DNA from: Notamacropus eugenii
Lineage: Eukaryota; Chordata; Mammalia; Diprotodontia; Macropodidae
Assembly: GCF_028372415.1 (NCBI RefSeq)
Contig: NC_092877.1
Span: 386,929,342 to 386,993,341 of the forward strand
Length of the DNA: 64,000 bases
Reading direction: 5' to 3'
In this document: positions 33,401-40,910 of the stretch, in pieces
Position numbering within the stretch: the first letter of the stretch is position 1
Layout of the letters: each line of letters opens with the position of its first letter
The notes under the pieces: model-generated
Database searches by the model: none
Seen by the model: the letters and a program-made list of their open reading frames with translations, nothing else
Told to the model about the DNA's origin: nothing
Translations under genes and position numbers: made by a program

Positions 33401-35400
33401 ACAACCCCACATGTCCACAGCTAGACATGTCTTTCAACTCCAATTTGGCAAGACATCAGTCCATCTTCAACAAATGGAGAGCTAATTACTGCTTGAATAC
33501 CAGCACTGCAGAGGAGCTCACTACCTCCCCTGGCAGCCTATTCCTGTTACTAAAGGCCTAGAAGATTTGGGACTCAAAAACACCTTGGATCATCTGACCC
33601 AGGAGTTCATATTTTGGGGTCCATAGATCATCAATGAGTCTACGATCAGTTTTTGGTAGGGAGGGTGTCCATGAATTTGTATGGGAAATGATATTGGTCC
33701 CCTGGCAGATAAAAGTCTAGCTAATCCTCTCACTTTTCGGAGAATCCTAAATGCCCAATGATAGGAACAGACTGACTCACTGAGGAGGAAGCAGCAATGC
33801 CAGGGCTGACTGTGGGTATTAGGACTCTTTACATCACACCATCTCCTCTGGGCAGTGAGCTAACGCCAGCGATAGGATTGGCACACCATGAGGAGTTAGG
33901 GGGCCAAAGGCTCAATCCTGCCTAAGAAGCACCTACACTTCCTTCCCCATTGCCTCCCTCCCTTGGCAAGCACCTGAGCCTGAGGAGGTTAACTCTGGGA
34001 ATTGTGGAGACTGAATGACACTGATTGGAACTCGGTTCTGGAGCTGTTCAGTTATGGGTTTGGTCCAATGCCTGTCCTGTGAGAGACTTCATTCAACTGG
34101 GGGAAATGAAAACCAACTTGATTGCCTCATTGGAGCCTAGCGCTGCGCGGCTGCCCGCTGCCCAGAGACCCTAGACCTGGGGTCTGCTGACCAGAAAACA
34201 AGGCAGATCCAAAGACTGATGGGAGGGATTTTCCCTCAATTATAGGTCTCAAGCAACCCTATGGCTTATCTGAAATATCCTGATCAATTATTGTTTTCAT
34301 GTTCCTTGCAATGAATAGAGGGATGGGGGGACAGAACTCCTCTTTTTCTGATCCCAGGGAATTGTACGTGTTCATCCTTCTAGTCCAATCTATCAAAAGG
34401 TTACAGCTGAGGAAACTGAGGTCCAGAGAGGGTTTGCCCAGGGTTGCAAGGTTCGAACACAAGTCTCCTGAATCCTGGCAATGTGCCCTCTGCAAGCAGG
34501 CCACCTTCCTTGGCCTCAGTTTCTTTCTCTGTAAAGAGGGCTAATCCAACCGGCCCTCACTCTCTCACAGGAGCCCTAGGGGACAACTTACGATATTATG
34601 GAAATGTGGTATATTATCAATTTACTTTTAAAACCAAAGTTTCAAAAAGCACCATGATCAGAATCAGATTCTCAGGATCTCTGAGCTAGAAGGGGCTGAT
34701 CCAACCCAAACCTGGAGAAGAAACTCACCCGCCCCCATGCCTGCCCCCTTGGGAGTGGCCATTCAGCCTTGGCATAAAGGCCTGGCTTTGTGTCCAGTTT
34801 TCAGGACAGTTATCACATTCCCCTGGAACTTGTCTTCTCTAGACTCATGATATCCATTTCCTTTGCCTGGAGCTCTCAGGGCCCTCCTCATGCTGACTGC
34901 CCTTCTCTGGACACTCACCAGGGTGCCCAGGTCTGACCACCAGAGCCCAGATATGGCCATGCATTCCCTAGTAGGCTTATGTCAGAGACACATTTTTAGG
35001 GGAACTGTCTGAGATGGATGGCTCCTGTTTTTCTCTCCTGGCAGTCGGGTGGCAGAAGTCTAGGACCAGAATCCCTGAGACTGAAGGATAATCACAGCTC
35101 CTCTAGACCTGGGAGGGACTCAAAACCACGGAGACCACGGCCCTTATTTTACAGAGGTCACTGAGACCCAAAGAGAAAGAGTCTCCCAGGTGGCAAGAGG
35201 CAGTGGGCAGAGAATGAGCCCAGATCCACTGGCTCTAGAGTCAGGGACTTTTGCCCACCACTGTCCAGTCTGGCCACTCTGCCCCTCCCCCCTGCTGCCC
35301 ACAGGAAGCGCTTCTACCTGAGCTTCGGTTTCCTGGGCTCTGCTAGGAGACGCCGCCACAGATCCAAAGCGGCCCGATTCCCAAGTGCAAGCAACCTCAT
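9779..35400 (-). CDS. ACADVL-like: Mitochondrial very-long-chain acyl-CoA dehydrogenase-like protein (19 coding exons)
   Basis: Flavoprotein of the VLCAD family, expected to catalyse the first, FAD-dependent step of beta-oxidation of long acyl-CoAs at the mitochondrial inner membrane. Nineteen exons (total 1890 nt with stop) join in phase to 629 residues; human VLCAD has 655. Order: basic N-terminus (1-30, [20 protein letters not shown]); helical N-terminal domain (about 60-190); FAD/substrate motif [15 protein letters not shown] and [13 protein letters not shown] (about 193-245); KASN-like [11 protein letters not shown] (about 275-285); C-terminal dehydrogenase helices with the catalytic Glu at about 442 in [11 protein letters not shown]; then the VLCAD/ACAD9-only C-terminal domain (about 459-629) ending [11 protein letters not shown] (human ends SNPLGF). 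All introns are GT-AG. By eye it is about 60% identical to human VLCAD over the best exons and clearly less to ACAD9, so I infer a paralogue and not the orthologue. An upstream non-coding exon is missing. Confidence 0.92.
9917..11424. other. Intron 18 of the ACADVL-like gene
   Basis: No exon seen. About 10960-11260 is an L2 3' end on the plus strand (word GAGGGCAGGGACTGTCTCC near 11178). The rest, including a short TG/CA-rich patch at about 10560-10600, shows no clear family. Confidence 0.5.
11425..11500 (-). CDS. ACADVL-like: ACADVL-like coding exon 18
   Basis: Residues 559-584. [15 protein letters not shown] matches human TAQHEKMLCDTWCIE. Follows a 4.4 kb intron, the longest in the coding part. 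Donor GTAGGA. Confidence 0.9.
11501..13289. other. Intron 17, left part, no repeat recognised
   Basis: The open frames here are short and lack family motifs or codon-like structure. I see no RNA gene or mobile element. Confidence 0.4.
13290..14460 (-). mobile_element. Degraded CR1/L3-type LINE
   Basis: On the plus strand the text runs in the antisense order of CR1/L3 LINEs: GCTCACTACCTCAGGAGGAG (13410), TCTTCTCTTGTCCAGGCTAA (13599), TGTGGCACTCCACTGGAGAC (14349). The segment at about 13880-14250 is unclear and may hold another insertion. Coding capacity is gone. Confidence 0.5.
14700..15085 (+). mobile_element. L2-type LINE fragment
   Basis: Text such as AGATCTGACCAGGTCATTCC and CCTCCCAAACCCCTCTCTCC follows the 3' half of L2. 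The terminal GAGGGCAGGGACTG-type tail is missing, so it is partial. Confidence 0.45.
15086..15925. other. GC-rich patch in intron 17 and TG-rich tract
   Basis: A CpG-containing patch at about 15240-15380 (with GGCGCCGGCGCC at 15252-15263) supports long open frames on both strands, but none has a known motif. About 15735-15835 is an imperfect TG/CATG simple repeat. Confidence 0.4.
15926..15998 (-). CDS. ACADVL-like: ACADVL-like coding exon 17
   Basis: Residues 535-558. [20 protein letters not shown] matches human [20 protein letters not shown]. Donor GTACTG. Confidence 0.9.
16065..16175. repeat. Pyrimidine-rich (CT)n tract
   Basis: About 110 bases almost wholly C and T on the plus strand, just 5' of exon 17 in transcript sense. 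On the minus strand it is a GA-rich intronic tract. Confidence 0.75.
16410..16482 (-). CDS. ACADVL-like: ACADVL-like coding exon 16
   Basis: Residues 511-534, [20 protein letters not shown] then TEVI: a helix of the C-terminal domain. Matches the spacing of human [20 protein letters not shown]. Donor GTAAGT. Confidence 0.87.
17651..17723 (-). CDS. ACADVL-like: ACADVL-like coding exon 15
   Basis: Residues 486-510, [20 protein letters not shown] then TASL. Human VLCAD has the looser [20 protein letters not shown] here. Acceptor TTCTTCCAG, donor GTAAGA. Confidence 0.85.
17724..19144. other. Intron 14 of the ACADVL-like gene
   Basis: About 18600-18720 and 18725-18835 are two L2 3' tails in a row on the plus strand. 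At 19085-19145 a block with CCAGCCCCACCA is repeated and touches the donor of exon 14. The rest is unassigned. Confidence 0.45.
19145..19227 (-). CDS. ACADVL-like: ACADVL-like coding exon 14
   Basis: Residues 459-485, [20 protein letters not shown] then ELGLRAK. Aligns to the human KELSGLGSALKNPFGNAG region and opens the C-terminal domain. Acceptor GGGCCCAG has a weak pyrimidine tract, but phase 0 is forced by the neighbours. Confidence 0.78.
19851..19952 (-). CDS. ACADVL-like: ACADVL-like coding exon 13 (catalytic Glu)
   Basis: Residues 425-458. [20 protein letters not shown] carries the catalytic base Glu at about residue 442 (Glu462 in the human precursor), so the active site is intact. 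Donor GTAATT. Confidence 0.94.
19953..21335. other. Intron 12, no gene seen
   Basis: A short direct duplication (CTCTCCTGGGTCTGCC) lies at about 20970-21012. I recognise no exon and no mobile element here. Confidence 0.4.
21344..21398. repeat. (TG)n microsatellite
   Basis: About 25 nearly perfect TG units on the plus strand, within intron 12 about 70 nt from the donor of exon 12 (minus strand). Confidence 0.9.
21466..21528 (-). CDS. ACADVL-like: ACADVL-like coding exon 12
   Basis: Residues 404-424, [20 protein letters not shown] then K: the ACAD Q-I-x-GG-x-G(Y/F) motif that binds the flavin at the subunit interface. Human splits the same text [20 protein letters not shown]. Confidence 0.93.
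21880..22015 (+). mobile_element. MIR3-like SINE
   Basis: Runs from TCATCTAGTCCAACTTTTTC to GCATTTGAACCCAGGTCCTG, the MIR3-like order. Old and diverged. Confidence 0.6.
22424..22510 (-). CDS. ACADVL-like: ACADVL-like coding exon 11
   Basis: Residues 375-403, [20 protein letters not shown] then AAISKIFAS. Human has [20 protein letters not shown] then AAISKIFGS. Confidence 0.92.
22884..23060 (-). mobile_element. L1/HAL1 3' UTR remnant
   Basis: The plus-strand words TTTATTTTCAGTTCCAAATT and CTATGAAGGCAAGAAAAACC resemble the antisense 3' end seen at 60230-60570. The element reads on the minus strand, and no coding part is left. Confidence 0.5.
23110..23285. repeat. Purine-rich (GA)n / (GAAGAG)n tract
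   Basis: Nearly all A and G on the plus strand, with GAAGAAGG and GGAGGAGGAG steps. On the transcribed strand of the ACADVL-like gene it is a long pyrimidine tract. Confidence 0.85.
23400..24015 (+). mobile_element. L2 LINE fragment
   Basis: L2-type text (GCCTCATTGCCCCATCTCAA near 23748) and a 3' tail (CAGCACCAAGCACAGAGCCT at 23818, ending in short repeats near 24000). It ends about 100 nt from exon 10. Confidence 0.5.
24118..24222 (-). CDS. ACADVL-like: ACADVL-like coding exon 10
   Basis: Residues 340-374. [20 protein letters not shown] matches human [20 protein letters not shown], the FAD-contacting RxxFG helix of ACADs. Donor GTAAGC. Confidence 0.93.
24681..24937 (+). mobile_element. tRNA-type SINE of the marsupial kind
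   Basis: The order GGACTCTTCATGAGATCATT, GGGTTTTCTTGGCAAAGATG, TTTTACAGATGAGGAAACTG, CTATCCACTGCAGTGCCACC is a SINE family I know from marsupial genomes (MIR3/WALLSI-like; exact name not certain). It is nearly complete. Confidence 0.7.
25015..25920. repeat. MIR fragments in intron 9
   Basis: About 25015-25200 is a MIR with CTCTGGGCATCAGGCTCTTC. About 25785-25920 is MIR3-like with TTTTACAGAAGAGAAACTGA. A run of C occurs near 25270-25280. The part between is unassigned. Confidence 0.5.
25925..26375 (-). mobile_element. CR1/L3-type LINE fragment
   Basis: Plus-strand text GGGGAGCTCACCACTTCTTC (26059) and GCTATCATGTCCCTGAATCT (26250) is the antisense of a CR1/L3 LINE, as in the 13.3 kb copy. Confidence 0.5.
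26691..26889 (-). CDS. ACADVL-like: ACADVL-like coding exon 9
   Basis: Residues 273-339. [40 protein letters not shown] and LNNGRFG run from the beta domain into the C-terminal helices. Longest internal exon (199 nt), as in human ACADVL. Confidence 0.94.
27227..27862. mobile_element. hAT-Charlie-like non-autonomous DNA transposon
   Basis: The ends are inverted: the left end reads TAGACCTGCACAAC and the right end, reverse-complemented, CAGGCCTGCACAACATACAG, close to the Charlie8-type terminus. The inner 0.6 kb is A/T-rich and has no transposase frame. The 8-bp flanks (GGCCAGAC and GATTAGGC) do not match, so the insertion is old or the ends are misjudged. Confidence 0.5.
28355..28480 (-). CDS. 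ACADVL-like: ACADVL-like coding exon 8
   Basis: Residues 231-272. [20 protein letters not shown] then [15 protein letters not shown], the middle beta domain; human [20 protein letters not shown]. Donor GTAGGC. Confidence 0.93.
28481..29290. other. Intron 7, unassigned sequence
   Basis: No exon or clear repeat found. Short CT-rich patch at about 28505-28560. Confidence 0.35.
29292..29536 (+). mobile_element. tRNA-type SINE
   Basis: Begins TAAGCATTTATTAAGTGCTT and ends CTATCCACTGTGCTAG. Inside are TTTTACAGATGAGTAAACTG and TTGCCCAGGACATGTAGCTA. Same family as the copies at 41603 and 52535. Confidence 0.7.
29814..29943 (-). CDS. ACADVL-like: ACADVL-like coding exon 7
   Basis: Residues 188-230. 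Holds [20 protein letters not shown], the flavin and substrate loop signature (PROSITE-type ACAD motif 1), and [11 protein letters not shown] across the next junction. Confidence 0.94.
29944..31016. other. Intron 6 of the ACADVL-like gene
   Basis: A repeat with TGAGCCCTTACTGGGTGCAA (about 30560-30980) resembles the ancient unnamed repeat near 63.3 kb. The remainder shows nothing recognisable. Confidence 0.35.
31017..31161 (-). CDS. ACADVL-like: ACADVL-like coding exon 6
   Basis: Residues 140-187. [20 protein letters not shown] and [14 protein letters not shown] match human VLCAD closely; ACAD9 has AAHQAIGLKGIILAG here. This exon best separates VLCAD from ACAD9. Confidence 0.94.
31472..31606 (-). 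CDS. ACADVL-like: ACADVL-like coding exon 5
   Basis: Residues 95-139, 45 whole codons. [20 protein letters not shown] matches human [20 protein letters not shown]. Begins EVND as in human. Donor GTGAGG. Confidence 0.93.
32200..32264 (-). CDS. ACADVL-like: ACADVL-like coding exon 4
   Basis: Residues 73-94, [20 protein letters not shown] then FE; human [20 protein letters not shown]. First helix of the N-terminal domain. Donor GTGGGT. Confidence 0.88.
32361..32433 (-). CDS. ACADVL-like: ACADVL-like coding exon 3
   Basis: Residues 49-72, including [20 protein letters not shown]. Human VLCAD has [20 protein letters not shown] at the start of its mature chain. Donor GTAAGA. Confidence 0.88.
32434..33220. 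other. Intron 2 of the ACADVL-like gene
   Basis: No exon, RNA gene or known repeat seen between coding exons 2 and 3. Confidence 0.35.
33221..33281 (-). CDS. ACADVL-like: ACADVL-like coding exon 2
   Basis: Residues 28-48 ([21 protein letters not shown]), a linker between presequence and mature protein that aligns loosely with the basic RKKPAKAESKSF region of human VLCAD. Acceptor CTCCAG, donor GTGAGT. Confidence 0.8.
33430..33565 (-). mobile_element. CR1/L3-type LINE scrap
   Basis: Plus-strand word GAGCTCACTACCTCCCCTGG matches the CR1/L3 antisense layout. Short and diverged. Confidence 0.4.
34370..35300. repeat. MIR and CR1/L3 fragments in intron 1
   Basis: About 34370-34545 is MIR3-like (GAGGAAACTGAGGTCCAGAG). 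About 34790-34965 is CR1/L3-like antisense (CCCTTCTCTGGACACTCACC). About 35095-35260 is MIR3-like (TTATTTTACAGAGGTCACTG) and ends near the start-codon exon. Confidence 0.5.
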
Positions 35401-35408
35401 CTCTGTGA
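35318..35408 (-). CDS. ACADVL-like: ACADVL-like coding exon 1 (start codon at 35400-35398)
   Basis: Encodes residues 1-27 plus two bases: an Arg-rich presequence without a family match. The ATG lies 8 nt after a strong acceptor (long T/C tract, then CTCCTAG), so the exon starts at 35408 and needs an upstream exon. A stop precedes in the frames tested. Donor is GTAGAA. Confidence 0.8.
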
Positions 35409-36430
35409 CTAGGAGAGTGTTTAAAACAGAAAAAAAGGAAAAGTGGGACCTTGGTCCAGCCTCAGCCTCAACCTGGTCCTACCCTGACCCCTACTGGCCC
35501 CTGGATCGAAAGTCACAGAGAGGCATCCTCCCAAGCCCCAAGAATGTAACGTTCCTTTCTGAAGGATACCAGGAGGCTCTGTGGCCTCAAATGGGAGGTG
35601 ATGTAGAAGGTCGGTGGGAAGCTTCTCTGGGGCTTGGGAGCCTCTCTCAGGACAGCCCATTTCAGGGTCACCAGTATTTAGTTCCAGGGCAGAGGGAGCA
35701 CCTTGTCTGAAAGTGAAGACAGACCTCCGAGGGTTGATCCCTGGGAGAAAGGCAGCCTCTTGTCTCCTGGGCTGCCTCTGGGAAGCCGACCCTGGATCAT
35801 TGTGAGGTCAGTCTTGGATTTTCCCTTGGGTTCCGTGTACTTCCTAGGTCAGGTCATTGAGGTTATTGAGATAGGGATGTCTGGGCATGTTGACATCTGA
35901 ACCACGGTAAGTGAAATGGAAAGGCACCCACTACAGATGCCTGGGAAACCCTTAAGGTTAGACAGCCAGGGGTGGTGTGGGGGTGGGCCTGAGCCTCCCA
36001 GTCCTCTGCCCAGTGAGGGGGGACCCCTGCTCGGAAGGTGAAGTCTAGCGTGTGCTAACTGACATAACCCCGAGGCTTCCCATCAATGTGGGATGGTCAC
36101 GCTCTGGACAATGTCAGAAGCCAGGGGGACAAAGGCGTTAGAGACTGGAGGGGTCAACAGCAACTCCGGGAAGTCTTTAGTCAGAAGTCTTTGTGGGGCC
36201 ATTTGATCCTGGAGGCCTTCACCACAGGCCTGGCAAGGGTCTGGACCAAGAGTCCCACCAGGGCAGCTGCATGGGGAATGACCATCAACCGAATTCTAAA
36301 GGGGTTGCAATCAGCTTCATTGGAGGGAAGATGGAGCCCAGAAGTCCAGAAGGGCTCTTGGCAGTCCATCTTGGGGAAAGAGGCTTTGGGCCCAAGGCTT
36401 TATCTTCTTGGCCACATATCTCCTTCAGGC
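35409..36430. other. Sequence upstream of the ACADVL-like start exon
   Basis: Intron 5' to the start-codon exon in transcript sense. It has a T/C-rich 3' splice tract on the minus strand next to 35409. No other exon or repeat was recognised. Confidence 0.4.
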
Positions 36431-36439
36431 CATGCTGTT

Positions 36440-36610
36440 CTAGTAGGAGTCCAGACTCTTCGGCTGGAAGGTCATAGGACACAAGGGAGAGAGCCTGGGC
36501 TCCCATCACACCTCCAGGAGTGTGACTTTGGGCAAAGACTCTGTGTCTCAGGACTCAGTTTCTCTCTTTGCTAATGGATTGGGCCTCTTGACCTCTAGGG
36601 TCCCCTAGGA
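36440..36610 (+). mobile_element. MIR-type SINE
   Basis: CTCCAGGAGTGTGACTTTGG and TCTCAGGACTCAGTTTCTCT follow MIR order. Confidence 0.5.
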
Positions 36611-36859
36611 AGTAATGATCCCATTATTAAGACCAAATCTTAGCCTGTAGGGCCATCAGGGTGAACCCCTCATCACACTAAGCTCCTGATGGGTGAAATG
36701 GCTGGCCCATGTGGGCGGTTACCACATGAGTCTGTGGTAGCTCCCCCAGAATCTCCAGGGCTCCTTCCTTCCCAATTGTCCCTAGAACCCAAGGTTTCAC
36801 TTCTATGGGGCTGCCCTGAAGAACCCCTGGCCCCCTGAGCAGAGGCCCGGGCCACTTAC

Positions 36860-36985
36860 TACTCCCTTTCTTTCTGCAGGGCAGGCTGCGCCTCCATGTA
36901 CTTGCCCCACTGGAGCATCCTGAATTCTGACTTCCCCGCCAGCTTCAAGCCATGCCCACTCAGCACTGTCTCCTCTTCCCAAGCA
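36860..36985 (-). other. ACADVL-like: Candidate 5' non-coding exon of the ACADVL-like gene
   Basis: On the minus strand an open stretch (GKSEFRMLQWGKYMEAQPAL in one frame) ends at a strong donor, GTAAGTGG, after GGGAGTA at 36860. It is the nearest good donor I see upstream of the acceptor at 35409. If spliced, the frame leading into the start ATG contains no upstream in-frame ATG, so it would be 5' UTR. The other frame could be a short upstream ORF. The upstream border is a guess. Confidence 0.25.
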
Positions 36986-37064
36986 GTGACTGGACTTCAC
37001 TCAGGAGCCTCCCTGGGCTCTGACAGGTGAGCTTGGCGCCTCCCATCATGCACTGGGCCCATGC

Positions 37065-37420
37065 CTACACGTTTAAAGTGTGAGGTCCTTGAGGACAGCC
37101 ACTGGTGGGTTAGATTTGGATTTGGCTGTAATCAAATCTGCAGAATCTGACTCAGGTGAGTGAGTCATGGATCCTCTCTGTCCCTCTGTCTCTATCCATC
37201 TGTCTCTCTCTCTCCCTCTGTCTCTTTCTATCCTCCTCTCTTTCTCTCTCTCTTTTCCCCACCCTGCCCCTACCTCTCTCTTTCCTCTGTGTAGTGGTCC
37301 GAGCACCTGTGCATGGCCTCTAGCCCTCATCCCTTCCCATCCTGTCTGCTTCTTGGCCATGTTTTGTCCTCCTCCTCCTGCTAGTGTGGTAGTCCTCAAG
37401 TTCCTTTAAGATGTTGTGGA
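37065..37420. repeat. L2 scraps around a (CT)n tract
   Basis: GTGAGGTCCTTGAGGACAGC at 37080 looks like an L2 tail. About 37165-37285 is CT-rich (TCTCTCTCTCCCTCTGTCTC). Further weak L2-like text follows to 37420. Confidence 0.45.
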
Positions 37421-37639
37421 CACAAGGATTCTGAAAGCTAGAGCCAAGGAGATGGCATTCTTGGTGGGGGGCACACTTGTGCACATACAGAGGTGGGCAA
37501 TGGAATGATGAGAGGGAGTCTGGGAAACCAGAAGCATCTAGCTTGCCTGCAACAGGGCTCATGTGGAATCCGGTTGGAAAGGTAGTGTGAGTCAGCTGTG
37601 GTGGCCTTCCAGGCTAGGCTAAGCCTGACCCCACAGGAG

Positions 37640-38040
37640 TCAGACCTGTGCCTTGGGGAGAAGGATCTGGGAGGAAGGCAGGGGGGCTGAAGAGGAGGCT
37701 GTGGAGCTGTCCAGGTGCTAGGAGATGAGGGCCTGAATAAAGCCCAGCCTGTGTCAGCAGAAGGAAAGGGCAGAGACGGGGAGATGCTGGGGACTGAGGA
37801 GACTTGGGAACTTGACTTCAGGGTGAGTGCAGGTGACTGAGCTCACAAAGCTGGGTGACCAGGAGGAGGAGACTAGAAGTCTGGAGGAAAGGCAGGCTAA
37901 GAAGAACAATACATGGGGGGAGGAGAGGTGTTTGAGAGGCTCACCTTATACTCCGAGGATGTTCCCAGAAGGCACTGAAGCTGCCCCCCCGGACCTCAGG
38001 AGAGCAAAGCAGTGGGGTTGGTAGTCCTGAGGTCCTAGGG
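37640..38040. repeat. Ancient unnamed repeat
   Basis: G/A-rich text (GCTAGGAGATGAGGGCCTGA and similar) resembles the blocks at 3745-4000 and 63.4-63.7 kb. No coding potential. The family name is not known to me. Confidence 0.3.
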
Positions 38041-39160
38041 GCTCCCTAGTCATCCCCCCAGGCCTCCACAGGTGATTGTGGCTGCCAGCCAGGAGGCCCG
38101 TTCAGCCAGAGGGACAGAGGGTGGGACTCCAACCCCCCTAGGTCCGAATGGGACACTGGGGTGTTTTGATAACGAACTCACCTCATTCGATTCAGCCCGG
38201 CACATCCTTGCAGAGAGGACTCTGGGATGGACCTGGGTCTTCTAAGCAGATCTGAAAACCCTTTGACCCTGAGCGCTGCATGCCTCATCATCAGATACCA
38301 AGTGATTTTTAGGAAAAGTGAGCTTATGATAAATGTTGGTGAGACCGGGGCTCAGGGTGGGTTCCTAACTCATGGCCACTTTAAGTGGGTTACATGCATT
38401 TTAAAGGTGAGGAGATCATTTGAAATTCATGGAAGGTCACCCTGAAATGCTCCAGACAAAGCCTTTGCAGGCTTAGGAATCTGACTGTGCCTTGGATCCT
38501 CAGCCTAACGGCTGTCTCACACCCCCGAGCAACTGTTTCTTGGGGTGCCTACCCAAAACGTCCTCAAAGCCTTGGATCTTGTCTGAGCCTAGTAAACACA
38601 GAATCACAAGCTGTCAGGGTTTCGATGGCTTCACCTCATGATACTGGCTGATAGGTAGATGCCAGGAACACAGTCTTATGTGTGGGAGGGCCGGCTCCAA
38701 TAACCTGCTCCTGGCAATGCCCCTCACCCTTGGGGGCCTCTAGGCCAGCCAAGAAACACAAAGCCTTAGAGCTCTGGAAACTCCAAGGTCTCCTCCTTCC
38801 TCCAAAACAATGCCAGCCCCTGGTTGGGGGGACTTCTCAGGTTCATGATCAGGCACATAAAGGCCGAGGCAAGATAAGACAGCTTTGATAACCAGTAGCC
38901 TACCAGCTCGGGAACCAGATGCCAGCTGACTGCAGGAACCAGCCCAAGGTCACAGGGCAAGGCCAGTGAAGCTCCCTCCCCGCTCCTCCCTGGGCTCTTG
39001 TCCCCGGGGATTTCTCCATGCACCGGACCATCCGCTTGGGGGGAGGCTTCCACACTGATTCAGTGGGGGAAAGGAAGAAGAAACCCCAAGAATAGAGCAG
39101 ATGGAGAAAATGAGGCTCAAAGAAAGAGTCGGACAAGCTCGAAGCGACTTTTCTCCAGGA
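38041..39160. other. Intergenic, nothing recognised
   Basis: No gene, RNA or clear repeat. A scrap like the start of a CR1/L3 repeat (CAGAATCACAAGCTGTCAGG) is at 38600. Confidence 0.35.
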
Positions 39161-39164
39161 CGTA

Positions 39165-39363
39165 GCCACTGCTCTCCTCTGCCCCTCCCCCTCCCCTGAT
39201 CTGCCTCTCCCCCTACTCCCCTCTGCCCCTTCTTATCCCCTCTTCTGCCCCTCTCTCCAGTCCGGCTGGAGGGGGCTCCCTCCCACTTTGGGAATGCTCT
39301 TTCTTACCAGCAGATCTGATCATGGCACTTCCCCCTTGCCCCTCCCCCCCCCCCCCCCCCCCC
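39165..39363. repeat. C/T-rich tract with a 20-base poly-C run
   Basis: CCCCTCCCCCTCCCC-type sequence at 39178-39280, and an uninterrupted run of about 20 C at 39344-39363. Confidence 0.85.
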
Positions 39364-39554
39364 GATTCCGCCAGAAGTCTCCTGCCCCTCCTTTCAAGCT
39401 CCCTTCAACCCAGCACCTCCTGGCTGCCTCCCACATCAGGTCCTCTCCACCGCTGTGCTTCCGGGGCTGACCCTCTGAAGGAGGCCCTCATTTGGGCACT
39501 TCTGGGAATCTCCGATGCCCCCTGCGGAGATTGAGGATGGACATGGGGGTCTCT

Positions 39555-40035
39555 GCATTTCCAGGGCTTAGTGCACAGTCTGGCATGCAGTAGACGCTTA
39601 GTAGGTGCTGCTCCATTTCAAGGACAGAGTGCAGGGCTAGAGTCTGGAAGGCATGAGTTCAGATCCCACCTCCAACACTTACAAACCCTGTGACCTAACT
39701 GTGCAAGAAGTCCTTCAACTTGTTTGCCTCAGTTTCCTCATCCATAAATTGGGGGCAATAATAGTGCCTGCTTCCCGGGGTTGTTAGGAGGGTGAAATGA
39801 GGTATTCTTTATAAAGAACGCTTAATGACTCGCTCCAGCCAGCTGATCAGTCCTTCATGTCTGACACTTCCCAATCCAGTGCCCGGCCCTCCTGGCTGCT
39901 CCACGGAACGTGGTGAGGGCCCCAGGACCGGGCCAATGGGGGCTTAGCTTAAGAGACCTGGGCAGGTCACTTCGTCCTGTCGGCCTCCATTTCCTCATCT
40001 GTCAAATGAGCAGGAGAAGGAGATGGCAAACCGCT
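39555..40035. repeat. L2 tail and MIR/SINE fragments
   Basis: About 39555-39620 is an L2 3' tail. About 39630-39830 is a MIR (TTTGCCTCAGTTTCCTCATC at 39722). About 39955-40035 is a second MIR/SINE end with AGGAGATGGCAAACCGCTCC. Confidence 0.55.
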
Positions 40036-40910
40036 CCCCTATCTTTGTCAACGAGGGGCAAATCTGGCCTCTCCCCCACCCTGGGTCACCAGACAGGCCC
40101 GTGGGGGACAAGCCCTCCCACGGGAGCAGGGGAACCTTGGCCCCATGTGCTCTAGCCTCTTTTTTACCCTTTTCTGCCGGATGAACCGGACCCGGGCTCT
40201 CTTTCCCCCTCCCCGGGGGCCCTTTATGAATTCGGACCTGTTCCCCACACCCCAATTATTTTCTGGCCCCAAGAAAAGAATCTTCCTTCTTATGAGAGGA
40301 AAAGAGAAGCCTTAAGACACTGAATGGGAGCCCAGGGGGCTCTGCCCTCAGGGACCCTAGGAGGCCCAAGATGTGCTCCCCCTTCCCCAAATCTTGGGTG
40401 GGTTTGACTGCTCCGAATCTGGGGAGGGGTTGTCTTCGTGCCCAGTGCAAGGACTTGACTGAATTCTCCTTGGCCCCTTTCCAATCTCCCTCTCCCCACC
40501 CCCTCCCTCTCCTCCCAGTCCCTGCGGTTTGTGGCTCCTCCCCCTTGGCTTTGGGGTCACCCCACTAGCTCGGTTCTCCCTAGGCATCCCTGACAGCTTT
40601 TCTTGGCTTCGACCCTCTTCCTTCTCCTCCGAAAATGGACATTCCCTGGGCTCTGGCCTCATTCCTTTCCCCCTCCCTCTTTCCCCCTCCTCTCACAGAT
40701 TTGTGCCAAGCCTGGAGGCCGGACTCAGCTCCCCACTAGCCCCTACTTTTCTCCCGGGATTCAGATCTGCCCCTAGGCAGGCTGAACCTCCCAAAGATCG
40801 ATGCAGCAGGGACAAGGACAGCGTCCTTCTGGCTCTTTGCCTCTGGTCAGTGGTCCAAAGCCTGCTCCTCCTCCACCTGGACCTTGAACCTTAAACTCAG
40901 GCCCCTCCCC
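40036..40910. other. GC-rich intergenic sequence
   Basis: Moderate CpG content and overlapping open frames on both strands, but no family motif, splice pattern or repeat that I can name. Confidence 0.35.

Noticed and set aside
9779-35400. Annotating the dehydrogenase as ACAD9
   Set aside because: Exon 6 and exon 10 words ([31 protein letters not shown]) and the C-terminus [11 protein letters not shown] follow VLCAD, not ACAD9, which ends AHPLDRTC.
36803-37000. A protein-coding exon on the minus strand (frame with QWGKYMEAQPALQKERE)
   Set aside because: The frame ends in a stop and does not run into the ACADVL-like start in phase. Kept only as a possible non-coding exon.
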